This document shows, piece by piece, positions 1 to 7,929 of a DNA stretch of 45,066 bases. The stretch lies in NCBI GenBank assembly GCA_964604305.1, contig CAZRYM010000010.1, positions 1-45,066 on the forward strand, written 5' to 3'. A model generated the notes under the pieces. The model made no database searches. It was not told where the DNA came from and was given only the letters and a program-made list of their open reading frames with translations. Every line of letters begins with the position of its first letter. The stretch's first letter is position 1. A program made the translations under genes and the position numbers. The DNA comes from JASUTC01 sp964604305. GTDB taxonomy: Bacteria; Thermotogota; Thermotogae; MWEM01.

Positions 1-1
1 G

Positions 2-76
2 GTGCCCGAAAATGAGATGATAACTAAAACTTGCGATTATTTCTTGGAAAATGACTTTTTTGCAGTGCAACGATAA
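2..76 (+). CDS. Possible C-terminal tail of a gene entering from the left edge
   Basis: A reading frame is open from base 2 and closes with TAA at 74-76, encoding about 24 residues with a plausible protein-like composition (ending ...ENDFFAVQR). No function can be read from so short a tail, and an open frame of this length can arise by chance. The rest of 77-248 shows no gene, no strong terminator hairpin and no convincing promoter, so it is probably the spacer between two convergent genes. Confidence 0.25.
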   Translation: MPENEMITKTCDYFLENDFFAVQR

Positions 77-248
77 GATTTTATCACAAAAAAGGAAGCT
101 ATATGTTAACAAGTTTATTTTAAAGCTGTTATAAACAAAAATACCTATTTATATAGAGGGGGAGTTGGAAAGTGTGGTTGGAAATGAAGTATTCTTAAAC
201 CGATTTTTGGATATTTCCATGATTTGGCCTGGATAAAAGAATGAATTT

Positions 249-1493
249 TTAAAGTAATACCGCACAGATAAGATCGTTAACGTTGGTGCCGGTAGGGCCG
301 GTTTGGATCAGTGCATTTGCTGCTTGTAAGGCATGATAGGAATCGTTGTTTTGAAGCATTTTCTGAGCATCTATTCCGGCCGCTTTCATGTGTGAAATCG
401 TATCGGGATTCACAATCCCACCGGCTGCTTCTGTTGGTCCGTCTGTACCGTCTGTGCCCAGGGAAAAAATCGTACAGTCTTGATTTAACCCATCAAGCTC
501 GATGGCTGCAGAGAGTGCCAGTTCCTGGTTTCTACCGCCTTTTCCATTTCCTCTTAGCGTGACAACCGTTTCCCCGCCAAAGATCAGACAATGAGGTTTG
601 GAGAGATCACTGTTACCATGATAGATATCTTTGATCAGTGCGGAGATGAATCTTCCCGCTTCTTTTGCTTCACATTCCAAACAAGTCGTTAAAATGGATG
701 CCTTTAATCCCAAAGCTTCAAAATTGTTTTTGGCACTGTAGCAGGCATTTACCACATTATCGATGATTGACACCTGTACATTTTTTATTCCCTTAGGCAA
801 CTCCCTCTGAATCGCCTTGACGATGTGTTTATCATCAATCCCAAGTTTTATCAAAATATCAGTAAGTTGCGGGATCTCCGTCTCTTCGGTAACGGGTCCG
901 GAGGCGATATTTGAAACATTGTCACCAATCACATCCGAAATAATCAACGCTTGTACAGAAGCCGGAGCAACAATTTGCGCAAATTGTCCGCCTTTGACAC
1001 GTGAAAGTCGCTTTCTCAGTGCGTTGATTTCCTTAATTCCCATTCCGGAAGCCATCAATTTTTGCGTCACTGATTGTAAATCCTCCAGCGTAATTTCCTC
1101 ATACAGCACTTCAAAAAGAGCTGAACCCCCTCCGGAAATAAGCAGGAGGAGCTCATCATTGGCATTTAGTTTTGAAAACTTCTCTATCGCAAATCTGCCG
1201 GCTCTTAAGCTGTTTTCATCCGGTATTGGATGACCGGCTTCAAAAATTCGGAAATCTCCGATAGGTCCTTCGCTATGCCCATATTTTGTGATGACCATAC
1301 CACTCTTTATACGGTTCCCCAGGTGTTTATATGCCCCATTAGCCATATTCCACGATGCTTTTCCGATGGCAAACAGGTGTAGATTTTTCTTGAATATTTT
1401 CTCTGAAAGTGCTTCCCTCACCTTTTCCTCAGGGTTAAGTTCTTCTAAAACCGCTTTGATAACCTGTCTTGAATATTCCTCACTTCTAAACAC
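249..1493 (-). CDS. Glycerate 2-kinase, MOFRL/DUF4147 family
   Basis: This 414-residue protein has the layout of the MOFRL-type glycerate kinases, which phosphorylate D-glycerate with ATP to 2-phosphoglycerate and feed serine or sugar-acid breakdown into glycolysis. Visible family motifs are the glycine-rich SGGGSALFE near residue 120, GGETVVTLRGNGKGGRNQE near 310, and GTDGTDGPTEAAGG near 345. The length is normal for the family. The start is GTG, 2 nt after the TAG stop of the preceding TolC-like gene, with AAGGAA just upstream. It is the last gene of the minus-strand run that begins with rnc. The family is well recognised. The substrate is inferred from the family and not from any residue unique to this protein. 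Confidence 0.9.
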   Translation of the reverse strand: MFRSEEYSRQVIKAVLEELNPEEKVREALSEKIFKKNLHLFAIGKASWNMANGAYKHLGNRIKSGMVITKYGHSEGPIGDFRIFEAGHPIPDENSLRAGRFAIEKFSKLNANDELLLLISGGGSALFEVLYEEITLEDLQSVTQKLMASGMGIKEINALRKRLSRVKGGQFAQIVAPASVQALIISDVIGDNVSNIASGPVTEETEIPQLTDILIKLGIDDKHIVKAIQRELPKGIKNVQVSIIDNVVNACYSAKNNFEALGLKASILTTCLECEAKEAGRFISALIKDIYHGNSDLSKPHCLIFGGETVVTLRGNGKGGRNQELALSAAIELDGLNQDCTIFSLGTDGTDGPTEAAGGIVNPDTISHMKAAGIDAQKMLQNNDSYHALQAANALIQTGPTGTNVNDLICAVLL

Positions 1494-1495
1494 TT

Positions 1496-2530
1496 CTATT
1501 CCTTCTCTGAAATAAATTCCGGTAAAGTCTCAAGCGGATCGGCACCTTTAAACCGGAGAAATAAGATGATATTTTCAAATAAATTATATTTTTCCTCCCA
1601 AGCCAGTTTGTCATATTCATAGATGTCCAAAACTCCCTGATAATAATCGTAAGAAGTGATATAACCTTCCTTTTGTGCTTCTTGAAGCTTTGTCAGTTGC
1701 TGCAGATGAATCTTTTTCAAATCCAACGCGGAATTGTACTTTAAAGCGGCAAACTTCACATCTTCAAAAGCCAGGTTAATGTTATAAACAGCTGCATTGG
1801 CAAAGGCCTCTTCTTTTAATTGGTGAATTTTGGCTGCACGTTTATTGACATCTGCAAGGTATGATGTTGTCATTCCACTTTGCGCCAATTTGTATTTGGT
1901 ATCTTCGATTTGTTTTTTATAACTCTCTATCATCCTGTCAATATTATCTTTTTTAATGGTGTTTAACTCTTCAACTGAAGGGGATTTTATTCCTTCGGTA
2001 TTCATTGTCAATTCAGGCAATTCCGAAACAAAAAGGGTGTCTGTGATGTATTCTTCCTTTTGAGTCTGGATGGTTTTATAATAATCCAACTTCCCCTTAC
2101 TGTTTTCGGTATTGACACGAGCGATTTCCACGTCCCTTTCGGATACACCGCCATAGGCTACAGCCTTTTCTTTATTGGCAAGATCTTCACTGTACATCTT
2201 GTATTCTATCTCAGCAATGCTTCTTTTTATGGAGATTTCCTCCAGCTCAAACAGAATGTCAAATACATCTTTTATGACACGCCATCTTTCCTGTATATAA
2301 GTCTTATACGCCTTTAGTCTCTCCAAATCGGCTTCCATAATCGTCAGCTTTGAATCTGCCCTTAACAGCGTGGCGTTGTAATTATCATAAGCGCTTTGCC
2401 ATGTAAGCTCAACTGCAACCGCATCCGGGTACTGCTCAAAAATATTTTTCACAAAATCTTCTATTTTTATGGAAAAAGCCAATAATGGAAATAGAAACAG
2501 GATGATGCTCAGCTTAATTTTTTTACTCAT
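1496..2530 (-). CDS. Exported TolC-like, coiled-coil outer-membrane protein
   Basis: The protein has 344 residues. A signal peptide covers about residues 1-20 (Lys-rich start, then a Leu/Ile/Phe core), and the remainder is almost entirely predicted long helices with Leu/Ala heptads and many charged residues (roughly 60-340). That pattern matches outer-membrane efflux proteins of the TolC superfamily, although the protein is shorter than classical two-repeat TolC (over 420) and no beta-barrel strands stand out. The ATG directly abuts the TGA of the radical SAM gene (GAATGAATG). It may be a periplasmic helical protein instead. A second protein of similar size and style lies at 14714-15757. Its role in export is inferred. 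Confidence 0.6.
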   Translation of the reverse strand: MSKKIKLSIILFLFPLLAFSIKIEDFVKNIFEQYPDAVAVELTWQSAYDNYNATLLRADSKLTIMEADLERLKAYKTYIQERWRVIKDVFDILFELEEISIKRSIAEIEYKMYSEDLANKEKAVAYGGVSERDVEIARVNTENSKGKLDYYKTIQTQKEEYITDTLFVSELPELTMNTEGIKSPSVEELNTIKKDNIDRMIESYKKQIEDTKYKLAQSGMTTSYLADVNKRAAKIHQLKEEAFANAAVYNINLAFEDVKFAALKYNSALDLKKIHLQQLTKLQEAQKEGYITSYDYYQGVLDIYEYDKLAWEEKYNLFENIILFLRFKGADPLETLPEFISEKE

Positions 2531-3511
2531 TCATTCCCCTCCAGAAAAACATTTAATTCGACCGGATTCAATATCGCTTTTTACATAACGATAAAAAAAA
2601 CCATGATGCGTTTTAAGCGAATCATAGGATCTTTTGTCAAGGATTACCCGGTCATTCTCAGCCAAGACGCTCAAGATATCAAGAACCCTTGCCATGGTAT
2701 TGGCCATATCTCCAATAGCCGGATGGTATGGTCCGGCAATAACTGATGACTCTAATTCATGTGGTATAAACAGACCGATTCGGTTTAATTTCACTCCGGT
2801 TGTCCGGGATAACAGCAAATATCTTCCCAGTTCTTCAACAGTCTCTCGAAGTTTGAGTGGCTGATACAGCCCGTTCCGATACAGCTGTTCAAGTGGCGTA
2901 TCCTTGAGAACCAACGTGGGGTGCACTCTCATACTGTCCGGATTTAACGACAATCCCGTTTTAAAACTCTCATAATCCTTCATAAGGTTTGAACCGAATA
3001 ATCCGGTCATCAGATGGACTCCGGTTTCAATCCCCTCTGAAATGAGGCTTTTTACAGCTCTTACTGCCGTCTGAGAATCGTGCCCCCGATTATTTTTGAA
3101 CAACACCTCATCGTTAAAACTCTGGACTCCCAATTCCACAGATTCACAATGATACTGTTTAAACAATTCAATCTGTTGATCTGTAATGCCGTCAGGTCTG
3201 GTTGAAATCCTTATGGAATCAATTTCTCCTGAACTGATATAGCTATTGGCCCATCTTAAAAATCTTTCCTGTAAATGAATAGGAGAATTTGAAAAGGATC
3301 CGCCAAAAAAAGCGATTTGAACCCTTTTGTTCCCTCTCATTTTGGAAAGATTACTGTTTACCAACACATCCAGCCGGTCAAAGATGTCCTGATCCCGGTA
3401 ATTCAGATAATCATAGCCGGTGACAGCATGTTCATTGCAGTATATGCAATGGTTTGAACATCCCATCCAGGGCAAAAAAACCGGGATTATTACCAGCCTT
3501 TTATCATTCAA
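2531..3511 (-). CDS. Elp3-like radical SAM protein without acetyltransferase domain
   Basis: This 326-residue radical SAM enzyme carries the cluster-binding cysteines C18, C22 and C25 (MGCSNHCIYC), followed by the FFGGSF segment near residue 70 that typifies Elp3/COG1243-like proteins. It also has SIRISTRPDGI and VELGVQSFNDEVL blocks further on. The C-terminal GNAT domain of true Elp3 is absent. Proteins of this form are commonly encoded beside rnc in Clostridia and relatives, as here. The reaction is not known to me, though tRNA or rRNA modification is a reasonable guess from the family. The start is TTG overlapping the rnc stop codon (TTGA), which indicates translational coupling; the upstream Shine-Dalgarno signal is weak. 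Confidence 0.8.
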   Translation of the reverse strand: MNDKRLVIIPVFLPWMGCSNHCIYCNEHAVTGYDYLNYRDQDIFDRLDVLVNSNLSKMRGNKRVQIAFFGGSFSNSPIHLQERFLRWANSYISSGEIDSIRISTRPDGITDQQIELFKQYHCESVELGVQSFNDEVLFKNNRGHDSQTAVRAVKSLISEGIETGVHLMTGLFGSNLMKDYESFKTGLSLNPDSMRVHPTLVLKDTPLEQLYRNGLYQPLKLRETVEELGRYLLLSRTTGVKLNRIGLFIPHELESSVIAGPYHPAIGDMANTMARVLDILSVLAENDRVILDKRSYDSLKTHHGFFYRYVKSDIESGRIKCFSGGE

Positions 3512-4236
3512 AGAATCTTCTCTCTCTTTAGATATTCAATGGCCTTTTCAGCCGATTTTTGTTCTGCTTCCTTTTTGCTTTTTCCCCGTCCTACCCCGCA
3601 TTTTTTATCTCCGATGATACACTCTACGACAAACTCCGGATCGTGAGAGGGACCGAGAGAATCAATTAATTTGTATTCAGGAAGGCTTTTCAAACCGGAT
3701 TGGGTCATCTCCTGCAATTTTGTTTTATAATCCAGATACAGAGAGTCCTGCATCACAACATCCACATATTCGTATATCAGTTCTATGATAAAATCCCGTG
3801 CACGGTTAAAGCCACAGTCAAGATATATGGCAGCACAAAGGGCTTCAAAAGCATCCGCCAACAAAGAATCCCTGTCTTTTCCCCCGGACATGATTTCGCC
3901 ATGTCCCATGAAAATAAAATCACCCAATGATATCTTTCTGGCTGCTTGGGCTAATATGGTTTCGCTGGCCAGAACAGATTTAGCCTTGGCCAAGTCTCCT
4001 TCGGTATTCTCTGCGAAATGCTTATACAGGTATTCAACGATGACCAGTCCCACAACTGAATCTCCTAAAAATTCCAGCCTTTCATTTGACAAAAGCAGCT
4101 TACTTTTAAAACGGGCCTTTTCATTTACATAAGAGGTATGCCTTAATGCGTGAAATAGAATACTATCATCCTCAAAACGGATGCCAATAATATTCTGAAG
4201 TTGTTCAATTTTCTTTTTTTCTCCTATTTTTATAAT
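3508..4236 (-). CDS. rnc: Ribonuclease III
   Basis: The product is RNase III, which cuts double-stranded RNA during rRNA and mRNA processing. The signature NERLEFLGDS is followed about 70 residues later by the second acidic motif, DSLLADAFEAL. A C-terminal double-stranded-RNA-binding domain starts at DYKTKLQEMTQ and ends with the basic GRGKSKKEAEQKSAEKA. I place the start at ATT 4236, exactly 6 nt after a perfect GGAGGT. This gives an N-terminus of about 20 residues before the GIRF block, which matches Thermotoga-type RNase III. The alternative TTG at 4263 lies upstream of the Shine-Dalgarno site and has none of its own. No in-frame ATG, GTG or TTG occurs soon after the site. Transcription probably starts from the extended -10 at 4292-4300. 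Confidence 0.93.
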   Translation of the reverse strand: MIKIGEKKKIEQLQNIIGIRFEDDSILFHALRHTSYVNEKARFKSKLLLSNERLEFLGDSVVGLVIVEYLYKHFAENTEGDLAKAKSVLASETILAQAARKISLGDFIFMGHGEIMSGGKDRDSLLADAFEALCAAIYLDCGFNRARDFIIELIYEYVDVVMQDSLYLDYKTKLQEMTQSGLKSLPEYKLIDSLGPSHDPEFVVECIIGDKKCGVGRGKSKKEAEQKSAEKAIEYLKREKIL

Positions 4237-4242
4237 GATTGT

Positions 4243-4248
4243 ACCTCC
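4243..4248 (-). promoter_or_regulatory. Shine-Dalgarno site that points to an ATT start for rnc
   Basis: A perfect GGAGGT (read on the minus strand) ends 6 nt before ATT 4236-4234. It sits inside the open frame extended upstream to TTG 4263, so under the TTG model the site would be translated and the TTG would have no ribosome binding site. The same geometry recurs at 15764-15769. Confidence 0.6.
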
Positions 4249-4291
4249 AAAATAGTTTGTCAATAGTTACAGTTTACTCTCTTTTAATCAT

Positions 4292-4300
4292 ATTATACCA
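4292..4300 (-). promoter_or_regulatory. Extended -10 promoter of the rnc operon
   Basis: TGGTATAAT on the minus strand is a perfect TGNTATAAT extended -10. The position where a -35 would lie does not resemble TTGACA. Transcription is expected to begin about 7 nt past the element, near 4285, leaving roughly 48 nt of leader before the ATT start of rnc. It faces away from the rlmH promoter, with only 24 nt between the two elements. Confidence 0.7.
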
Positions 4301-4324
4301 TTACTTCAAGAATGATGGGCTTTA

Positions 4325-4333
4325 TGATATAAT
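4325..4333 (+). promoter_or_regulatory. Extended -10 promoter giving a leaderless rlmH transcript
   Basis: TGATATAAT is a perfect extended -10 on the plus strand, without an obvious -35. Its last base is only 5 nt before ATG 4339 and 8 nt before the in-frame ATG 4342. With normal spacing the first transcribed base falls on or within a base or two of these ATG codons. No Shine-Dalgarno sequence could fit on such an RNA. Confidence 0.72.
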
Positions 4334-4338
4334 TTTCC

Positions 4339-4800
4339 ATGATGAAAATAGCTTATTTTGGCACGTTAAAGACACGTTTCATTAAAAGCGGTGTTGAACG
4401 TTATTGTAAATGGTTGAATCCTTATGTTAAACTATCTCTTATGGAACTGAAAAGCGGTGGAGACATAAATCGCGAGCAAACAGAACAGATACAAAAGCGA
4501 GAAGCCGATCAGTTGTTTAAAAAAATAAAAAATGAGGAATTAATCATCCTGGATGAAGGTGGAGATGAATTCTCTTCTGTGGGCTTTGCCTCTTTTATCA
4601 GAAATAAACAAATCACGTCAAGTGAACTCTTTTTTGCCATTGGCGGTTATACGGGTTTTCACGATGATCTAAAGCGAAGGGCTTCAAAAACTATCTCATT
4701 ATCCAGAATGACTTTTACACACGAAATGGCTCTGCTCCTATTAGTCGAGCAGATTTACAGAGCTATGAAAATTATAAAGGGTGAAAAATACCATTATTAA
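4339..4800 (+). CDS. rlmH: 23S rRNA pseudouridine-1915 N3-methyltransferase RlmH
   Basis: This 153-residue protein is the SPOUT methyltransferase RlmH, which methylates pseudouridine 1915 in helix 69 of 23S rRNA on the assembled ribosome. The C-terminal knot is clear: FAIGGYTGF near residue 100, then the SLSRMTFTHEM block, and the terminal GEKYHY tail that RlmH uses in catalysis and binding. The length is as expected. Two tandem ATGs open the gene; the second (4342) gives the usual MKI start of the family. It heads the plus-strand operon leading to the CBS protein and cdd. The promoter lies immediately upstream, so translation would be leaderless. Confidence 0.93.
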   Translation: MMKIAYFGTLKTRFIKSGVERYCKWLNPYVKLSLMELKSGGDINREQTEQIQKREADQLFKKIKNEELIILDEGGDEFSSVGFASFIRNKQITSSELFFAIGGYTGFHDDLKRRASKTISLSRMTFTHEMALLLLVEQIYRAMKIIKGEKYHY

Positions 4801-4826
4801 CAACAGAAAGGACGGTGGGGTTTCAA

Positions 4827-6221
4827 GTGGAACCAGAACCTTTTAGTAGCAGCTCATTGATTTTGCAATTTATCCTCTTGGGGATCATGTTACTTTTGTC
4901 GGGCCTGTTCTCAGGCTCTGAAACGGCATTAAGCTCCATGACCAAACTCAGATTAAAGGAACTGGCTGAAAAGGCCGATTCCAAGGAAAAAAGAAAGGTA
5001 GTTGAAACGGCATTACATGAACCAAACAAATTATTGACTACAATTCTGGTCTTTAACAATTTTGTGAATATTTTCGCTTCATCTTTGGCAACTCTGATTG
5101 CCTTAAACCTTTTACCCGACAGTAACGCGGGTAACGCTACGGCAATTGTCACCGGGGTTATGACGATGCTGATATTGATATTCGGTGAAATCACACCAAA
5201 GGTATTTGCCACTCAAAATCCCGAAAGAGTTTTTAATTGGGTCATTCGTCTGATCACTTTTCTCAGTATTGTCCTGACGCCTTTAATATGGCTATTAGTC
5301 AGAATCAGTAATGTTTTTATCAGGATCCTTGGGGGAAAAGTAGTAACGGACACTCCATTCATCACTGAAAACGAAATCGTCTACGCCATGCAGGTTGGAG
5401 CTCAGGAAGGCGCCATCGAAATTGAGGAAAGCAAGATGCTGACAAGGGCATTGGGCCTAAAAGAAACCAATGTGAAGGAGATCATGATTCCCCGGGTAGA
5501 TGTGGTGGCATTGGATGAAAACACGCTTCTTTCTGATGCACTCTCTTATGTAAGGGATGAGGGGTATTCCAGATTTCCCGTATATACCGATAATATTGAC
5601 AATATAACCGGTATTTTGTACGCAAAGGACATTATTAAAGTCATCGATGAAAGGGGAACTGATATTCTTGAGAAGCTTAACGCAAGAGAAATCAGCCGAG
5701 TGCCCTATTATGTTCCTGAAACTAAAAAGATCGATGCCTTACTCCAGGAATTTAAGGACAATATGGTTCATATGGCTATCGTAGTGGACGAATATGGTGG
5801 AACGGAAGGTCTTGTAACAATAGAGGATATCATTGAAGAGGTCATGGGAGAGATCATGGATGAATTTGATGAAGGCGAGGTTTTTGGTATTGACAGACTT
5901 AACCCCAATACCTACATCATCGATTCCAAGGTTCCCATCAACGATATTGAGCGTGAATTGGATATTACCTTTCCTGAAACTGATTTTGAATCTATAGGTG
6001 GTTACCTTCTGGAATTGTTTGAAAGAGTTCCAAAGGTCGGCGAAGAGATGAAAGTTAACGGTTTTTATTTTCGAATCCTGGCTGCAAGTAAAACGAGGAT
6101 AGAGAAGATAAAGCTCATCGTAAAACCCGAAGTCAGGATGAAGATGTACGATGACGATGAAGAGGAAATCTTTAAAAGAACCATTGAAAAGGACGCTGAT
6201 GATTATGATAAAAAAGATTAA
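4827..6221 (+). CDS. CorC/HlyC-type CNNM membrane protein with CBS pair
   Basis: This protein of about 464 residues has the standard three-part build. An N-terminal CNNM (DUF21) membrane domain has about four hydrophobic segments (about 10-180) and contains GLFSGSETALSSM. A CBS domain pair follows (about 205-335, beginning near REIMIPRVDV-type sequence, here KEIMIPRVDV), and then a C-terminal CorC_HlyC transporter-associated domain ending near 440. Members are linked to Mg/Co efflux or cation homeostasis. The name hemolysin is historical. Two GTG starts are possible. I prefer 4827, because GGTGGGG lies 6 nt upstream, whereas GTG 4815 has almost no spacing from AAAGGA. The acidic tail overlaps the start of cdd. 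Confidence 0.88.
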   Translation: MEPEPFSSSSLILQFILLGIMLLLSGLFSGSETALSSMTKLRLKELAEKADSKEKRKVVETALHEPNKLLTTILVFNNFVNIFASSLATLIALNLLPDSNAGNATAIVTGVMTMLILIFGEITPKVFATQNPERVFNWVIRLITFLSIVLTPLIWLLVRISNVFIRILGGKVVTDTPFITENEIVYAMQVGAQEGAIEIEESKMLTRALGLKETNVKEIMIPRVDVVALDENTLLSDALSYVRDEGYSRFPVYTDNIDNITGILYAKDIIKVIDERGTDILEKLNAREISRVPYYVPETKKIDALLQEFKDNMVHMAIVVDEYGGTEGLVTIEDIIEEVMGEIMDEFDEGEVFGIDRLNPNTYIIDSKVPINDIERELDITFPETDFESIGGYLLELFERVPKVGEEMKVNGFYFRILAASKTRIEKIKLIVKPEVRMKMYDDDEEEIFKRTIEKDADDYDKKD

Positions 6222-6579
6222 AGAAGAAGCCATAAAAATGCTTGAGTACAGCTATAGTCCGTTTTCCAAATTTGCAGTCGGTGCCGCTATTCTGACCAAA
6301 AGCGGAAAGATTTTTACCGGTGCCAATATAGAAAATTCTTCCTATGGATTAACCATTTGTGCAGAACGTGTTGCTTGCGTCAAGGCCGTATCCGAAGGGG
6401 AGAAGGAATTTGAAGCGATCGCAGTCGCTACACATTCAGAAGACCCCGCATCACCTTGTGGTGCATGTAGACAGTTTCTCTGGGAGTTTGGCGATATGGA
6501 TGTTATTCTGATCAACCCCCAAGGAAAAGAAAAGAAATATCGGCTATCGGAATTATTACCGGATGGTTTTAGGCTTTAA
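6199..6579 (+). CDS. cdd: Cytidine deaminase
   Basis: The product, 126 residues from ATG 6199, is a small tetrameric-type cytidine deaminase of pyrimidine salvage (cytidine to uridine plus ammonia). The zinc site is intact: CAERVA with the catalytic Glu, and PCGACRQ supplying two Cys ligands. YSPFSKFAVGAA near the N-terminus and GANIENSSYG are also diagnostic. An upstream in-frame ATG at 6151 would add 16 residues that simply re-read the CorC-type gene in another frame. AAAGGA 5 nt before ATG 6199 favours 6199 (or 6205). It overlaps the end of the CBS gene by 23 nt. Confidence 0.95.
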   Translation: MIMIKKIKEEAIKMLEYSYSPFSKFAVGAAILTKSGKIFTGANIENSSYGLTICAERVACVKAVSEGEKEFEAIAVATHSEDPASPCGACRQFLWEFGDMDVILINPQGKEKKYRLSELLPDGFRL

Positions 6580-6604
6580 TAACAAAAAATGGCAGGTGAA
6601 AGAA

Positions 6605-7078
6605 ATGAGTGAAAAGAGATTATACAGATCGAGAGATGACAGAGTTTTGGCGGGTGTTTGCTCAGGACTGGGTAAATATCTGGAGGTAGATCCGGTTATC
6701 ATTAGGCTAATCTGGGCTGCAACGATATTATTGGCAGGGGCGGGAATATTTCTTTATATTGTTGCTTGGATCATTATCCCTGAAGAACCAATCACAAGGA
6801 AAAGAACGGAAGAACAAGCAGAATCGGATTCAGATGTTTATGATTCTGAATTTAATGAAAACACCGGTACTTACGATGCCGAACAAAAGATAAAGGAGCA
6901 GTTGGAAAAAGAAAGGCGCGGGAAGTTGGCCATCGGTGTTGGCGTAGTTATTGTAGGAATCATATTCCTGTTTAGCCAGATCTTTACCTGGAATATTTCC
7001 TGGAGATTTATCATTGGTGTTTTACTGATATTAGCCGGAGGAGCTGTCCTATTTAAATTCTTCAAGGAGGATAAGTAA
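6605..7078 (+). CDS. PspC-domain membrane protein
   Basis: The product has 157 residues from ATG 6605, which is preceded by AGGTGA. An earlier in-frame start at 6563 would overlap cdd and lacks a better signal. Residues about 4-62 form a PspC domain: basic YRSRDDRVLAGVCSGLGKYL followed by a hydrophobic segment. An acidic linker comes next, and two further hydrophobic segments fill about 105-150. PspC proteins are toxin-resistance or envelope-stress sensors of the inner membrane. The next gene, LiaF-like, overlaps by one base (TAATG) with AAGGAGG upstream, so the two are made together. The stress-response role is a family-based inference. Confidence 0.85.
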   Translation: MSEKRLYRSRDDRVLAGVCSGLGKYLEVDPVIIRLIWAATILLAGAGIFLYIVAWIIIPEEPITRKRTEEQAESDSDVYDSEFNENTGTYDAEQKIKEQLEKERRGKLAIGVGVVIVGIIFLFSQIFTWNISWRFIIGVLLILAGGAVLFKFFKEDK

Positions 7079-7929
7079 TGCGCCTTTTTTTTGGCATTCT
7101 GTTGCTTGTAATAGGTATATTACTGGTATTCGGCCTGTTCGATGCTTCGATTTTCTCAACAATCTTTGAAAATCTCTTCTATCTTTGGCCTTTTATTCTC
7201 ATTCTTATAGGTCTGTCCATTCTTTCCAACATCAAGGGGCTTAGGTGGTTGCGATTTATTAATGCCATTTTTATCGTCTTGTTTACCCTTGCATTAATCT
7301 TTTATCCCAGTGATCTGCTTTCAGATGGGGAATATGAAGAATATCAGTTCCAGATCGCTTTGAATGAAAGTGCTGATAAAAACATTGTTGAAATCGATGT
7401 AGCTACTGTATATCTTGAAGTGTTAACTGATGAAACCCTGGAAAATATCATTAGTGGAACTTATTATTCAAACGTAGATGATACCGATGTGCGGATTTCC
7501 GGAAACAGGATAAGGATCACGCGTAAGAATGACAATAAGTTTTTCGCTTTTAGAAAACCAAAATACGAACTTCATCTTCGTATTCCCGAACAATCTAAAC
7601 TGGAATTGCTTATTGATTCAGCGGTAATGAAGGGTGATATGACACTTGAAAAAAATCCCATCGAAATTCTTGATATCAACACAGCTATTTTGACTCTGAA
7701 CATGCGTGTAGATGAATTTACTGTTCCCATTGAGATCGTTTGTGAATCGGCAATCAACAATCTCGATATCGTTGCACCTGCTAATTCAAGATATACGACG
7801 ACAATGGAATCAGCGATCAATAAAATTTCCATCGATGAATCATTTCAAAAAGTAGACTATGACGCCAATTTGGAAATAGAAGTTCGATCTGCCATCAATA
7901 ATTTCAACATGAAAACACATGATGAATAG
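7078..7929 (+). CDS. LiaF-like membrane protein with beta-repeat C-terminus
   Basis: This protein of 283 residues opens with three or four hydrophobic segments (about 2-80) of LiaI/LiaF/DUF5668 style. The extracytoplasmic or cytoplasmic part that follows is beta-rich. It contains five spaced [DNER][ST]A[IV] steps (DSAV, NTAI, ESAI, ESAI, RSAI) at roughly 21-26 residue intervals, suggesting a small beta-solenoid as in LiaF/DUF4097-like domains. In Firmicutes LiaF restrains the LiaRS envelope-stress kinase. Here the next gene, overlapping by 11 nt, is a large membrane histidine kinase, which fits a similar regulatory pairing. That pairing is inference. The start is ATG in a TAATG junction with AAGGAGG upstream. 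Confidence 0.65.
   Translation: MRLFFGILLLVIGILLVFGLFDASIFSTIFENLFYLWPFILILIGLSILSNIKGLRWLRFINAIFIVLFTLALIFYPSDLLSDGEYEEYQFQIALNESADKNIVEIDVATVYLEVLTDETLENIISGTYYSNVDDTDVRISGNRIRITRKNDNKFFAFRKPKYELHLRIPEQSKLELLIDSAVMKGDMTLEKNPIEILDINTAILTLNMRVDEFTVPIEIVCESAINNLDIVAPANSRYTTTMESAINKISIDESFQKVDYDANLEIEVRSAINNFNMKTHDE

Noticed and set aside
77..248. Possible promoter TGTTATAAA and short ATG frames in the left spacer
   Set aside because: The only downstream plus-strand frames are very short and stop at once, so nothing is there to be transcribed.
4236..4263. TTGACA at 4258-4263 (minus strand) as a -35 box
   Set aside because: No -10-like sequence lies 16-18 nt downstream; the region there is the Shine-Dalgarno site and start of rnc.
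5739..6233. A 164-codon minus-strand frame opposite the CBS gene
   Set aside because: It lies wholly antisense to well-supported coding sequence, has no ribosome binding site, and its residues show no family pattern. Other long antisense frames, such as 817-1233 and 27389-27694, were dropped for the same reason.
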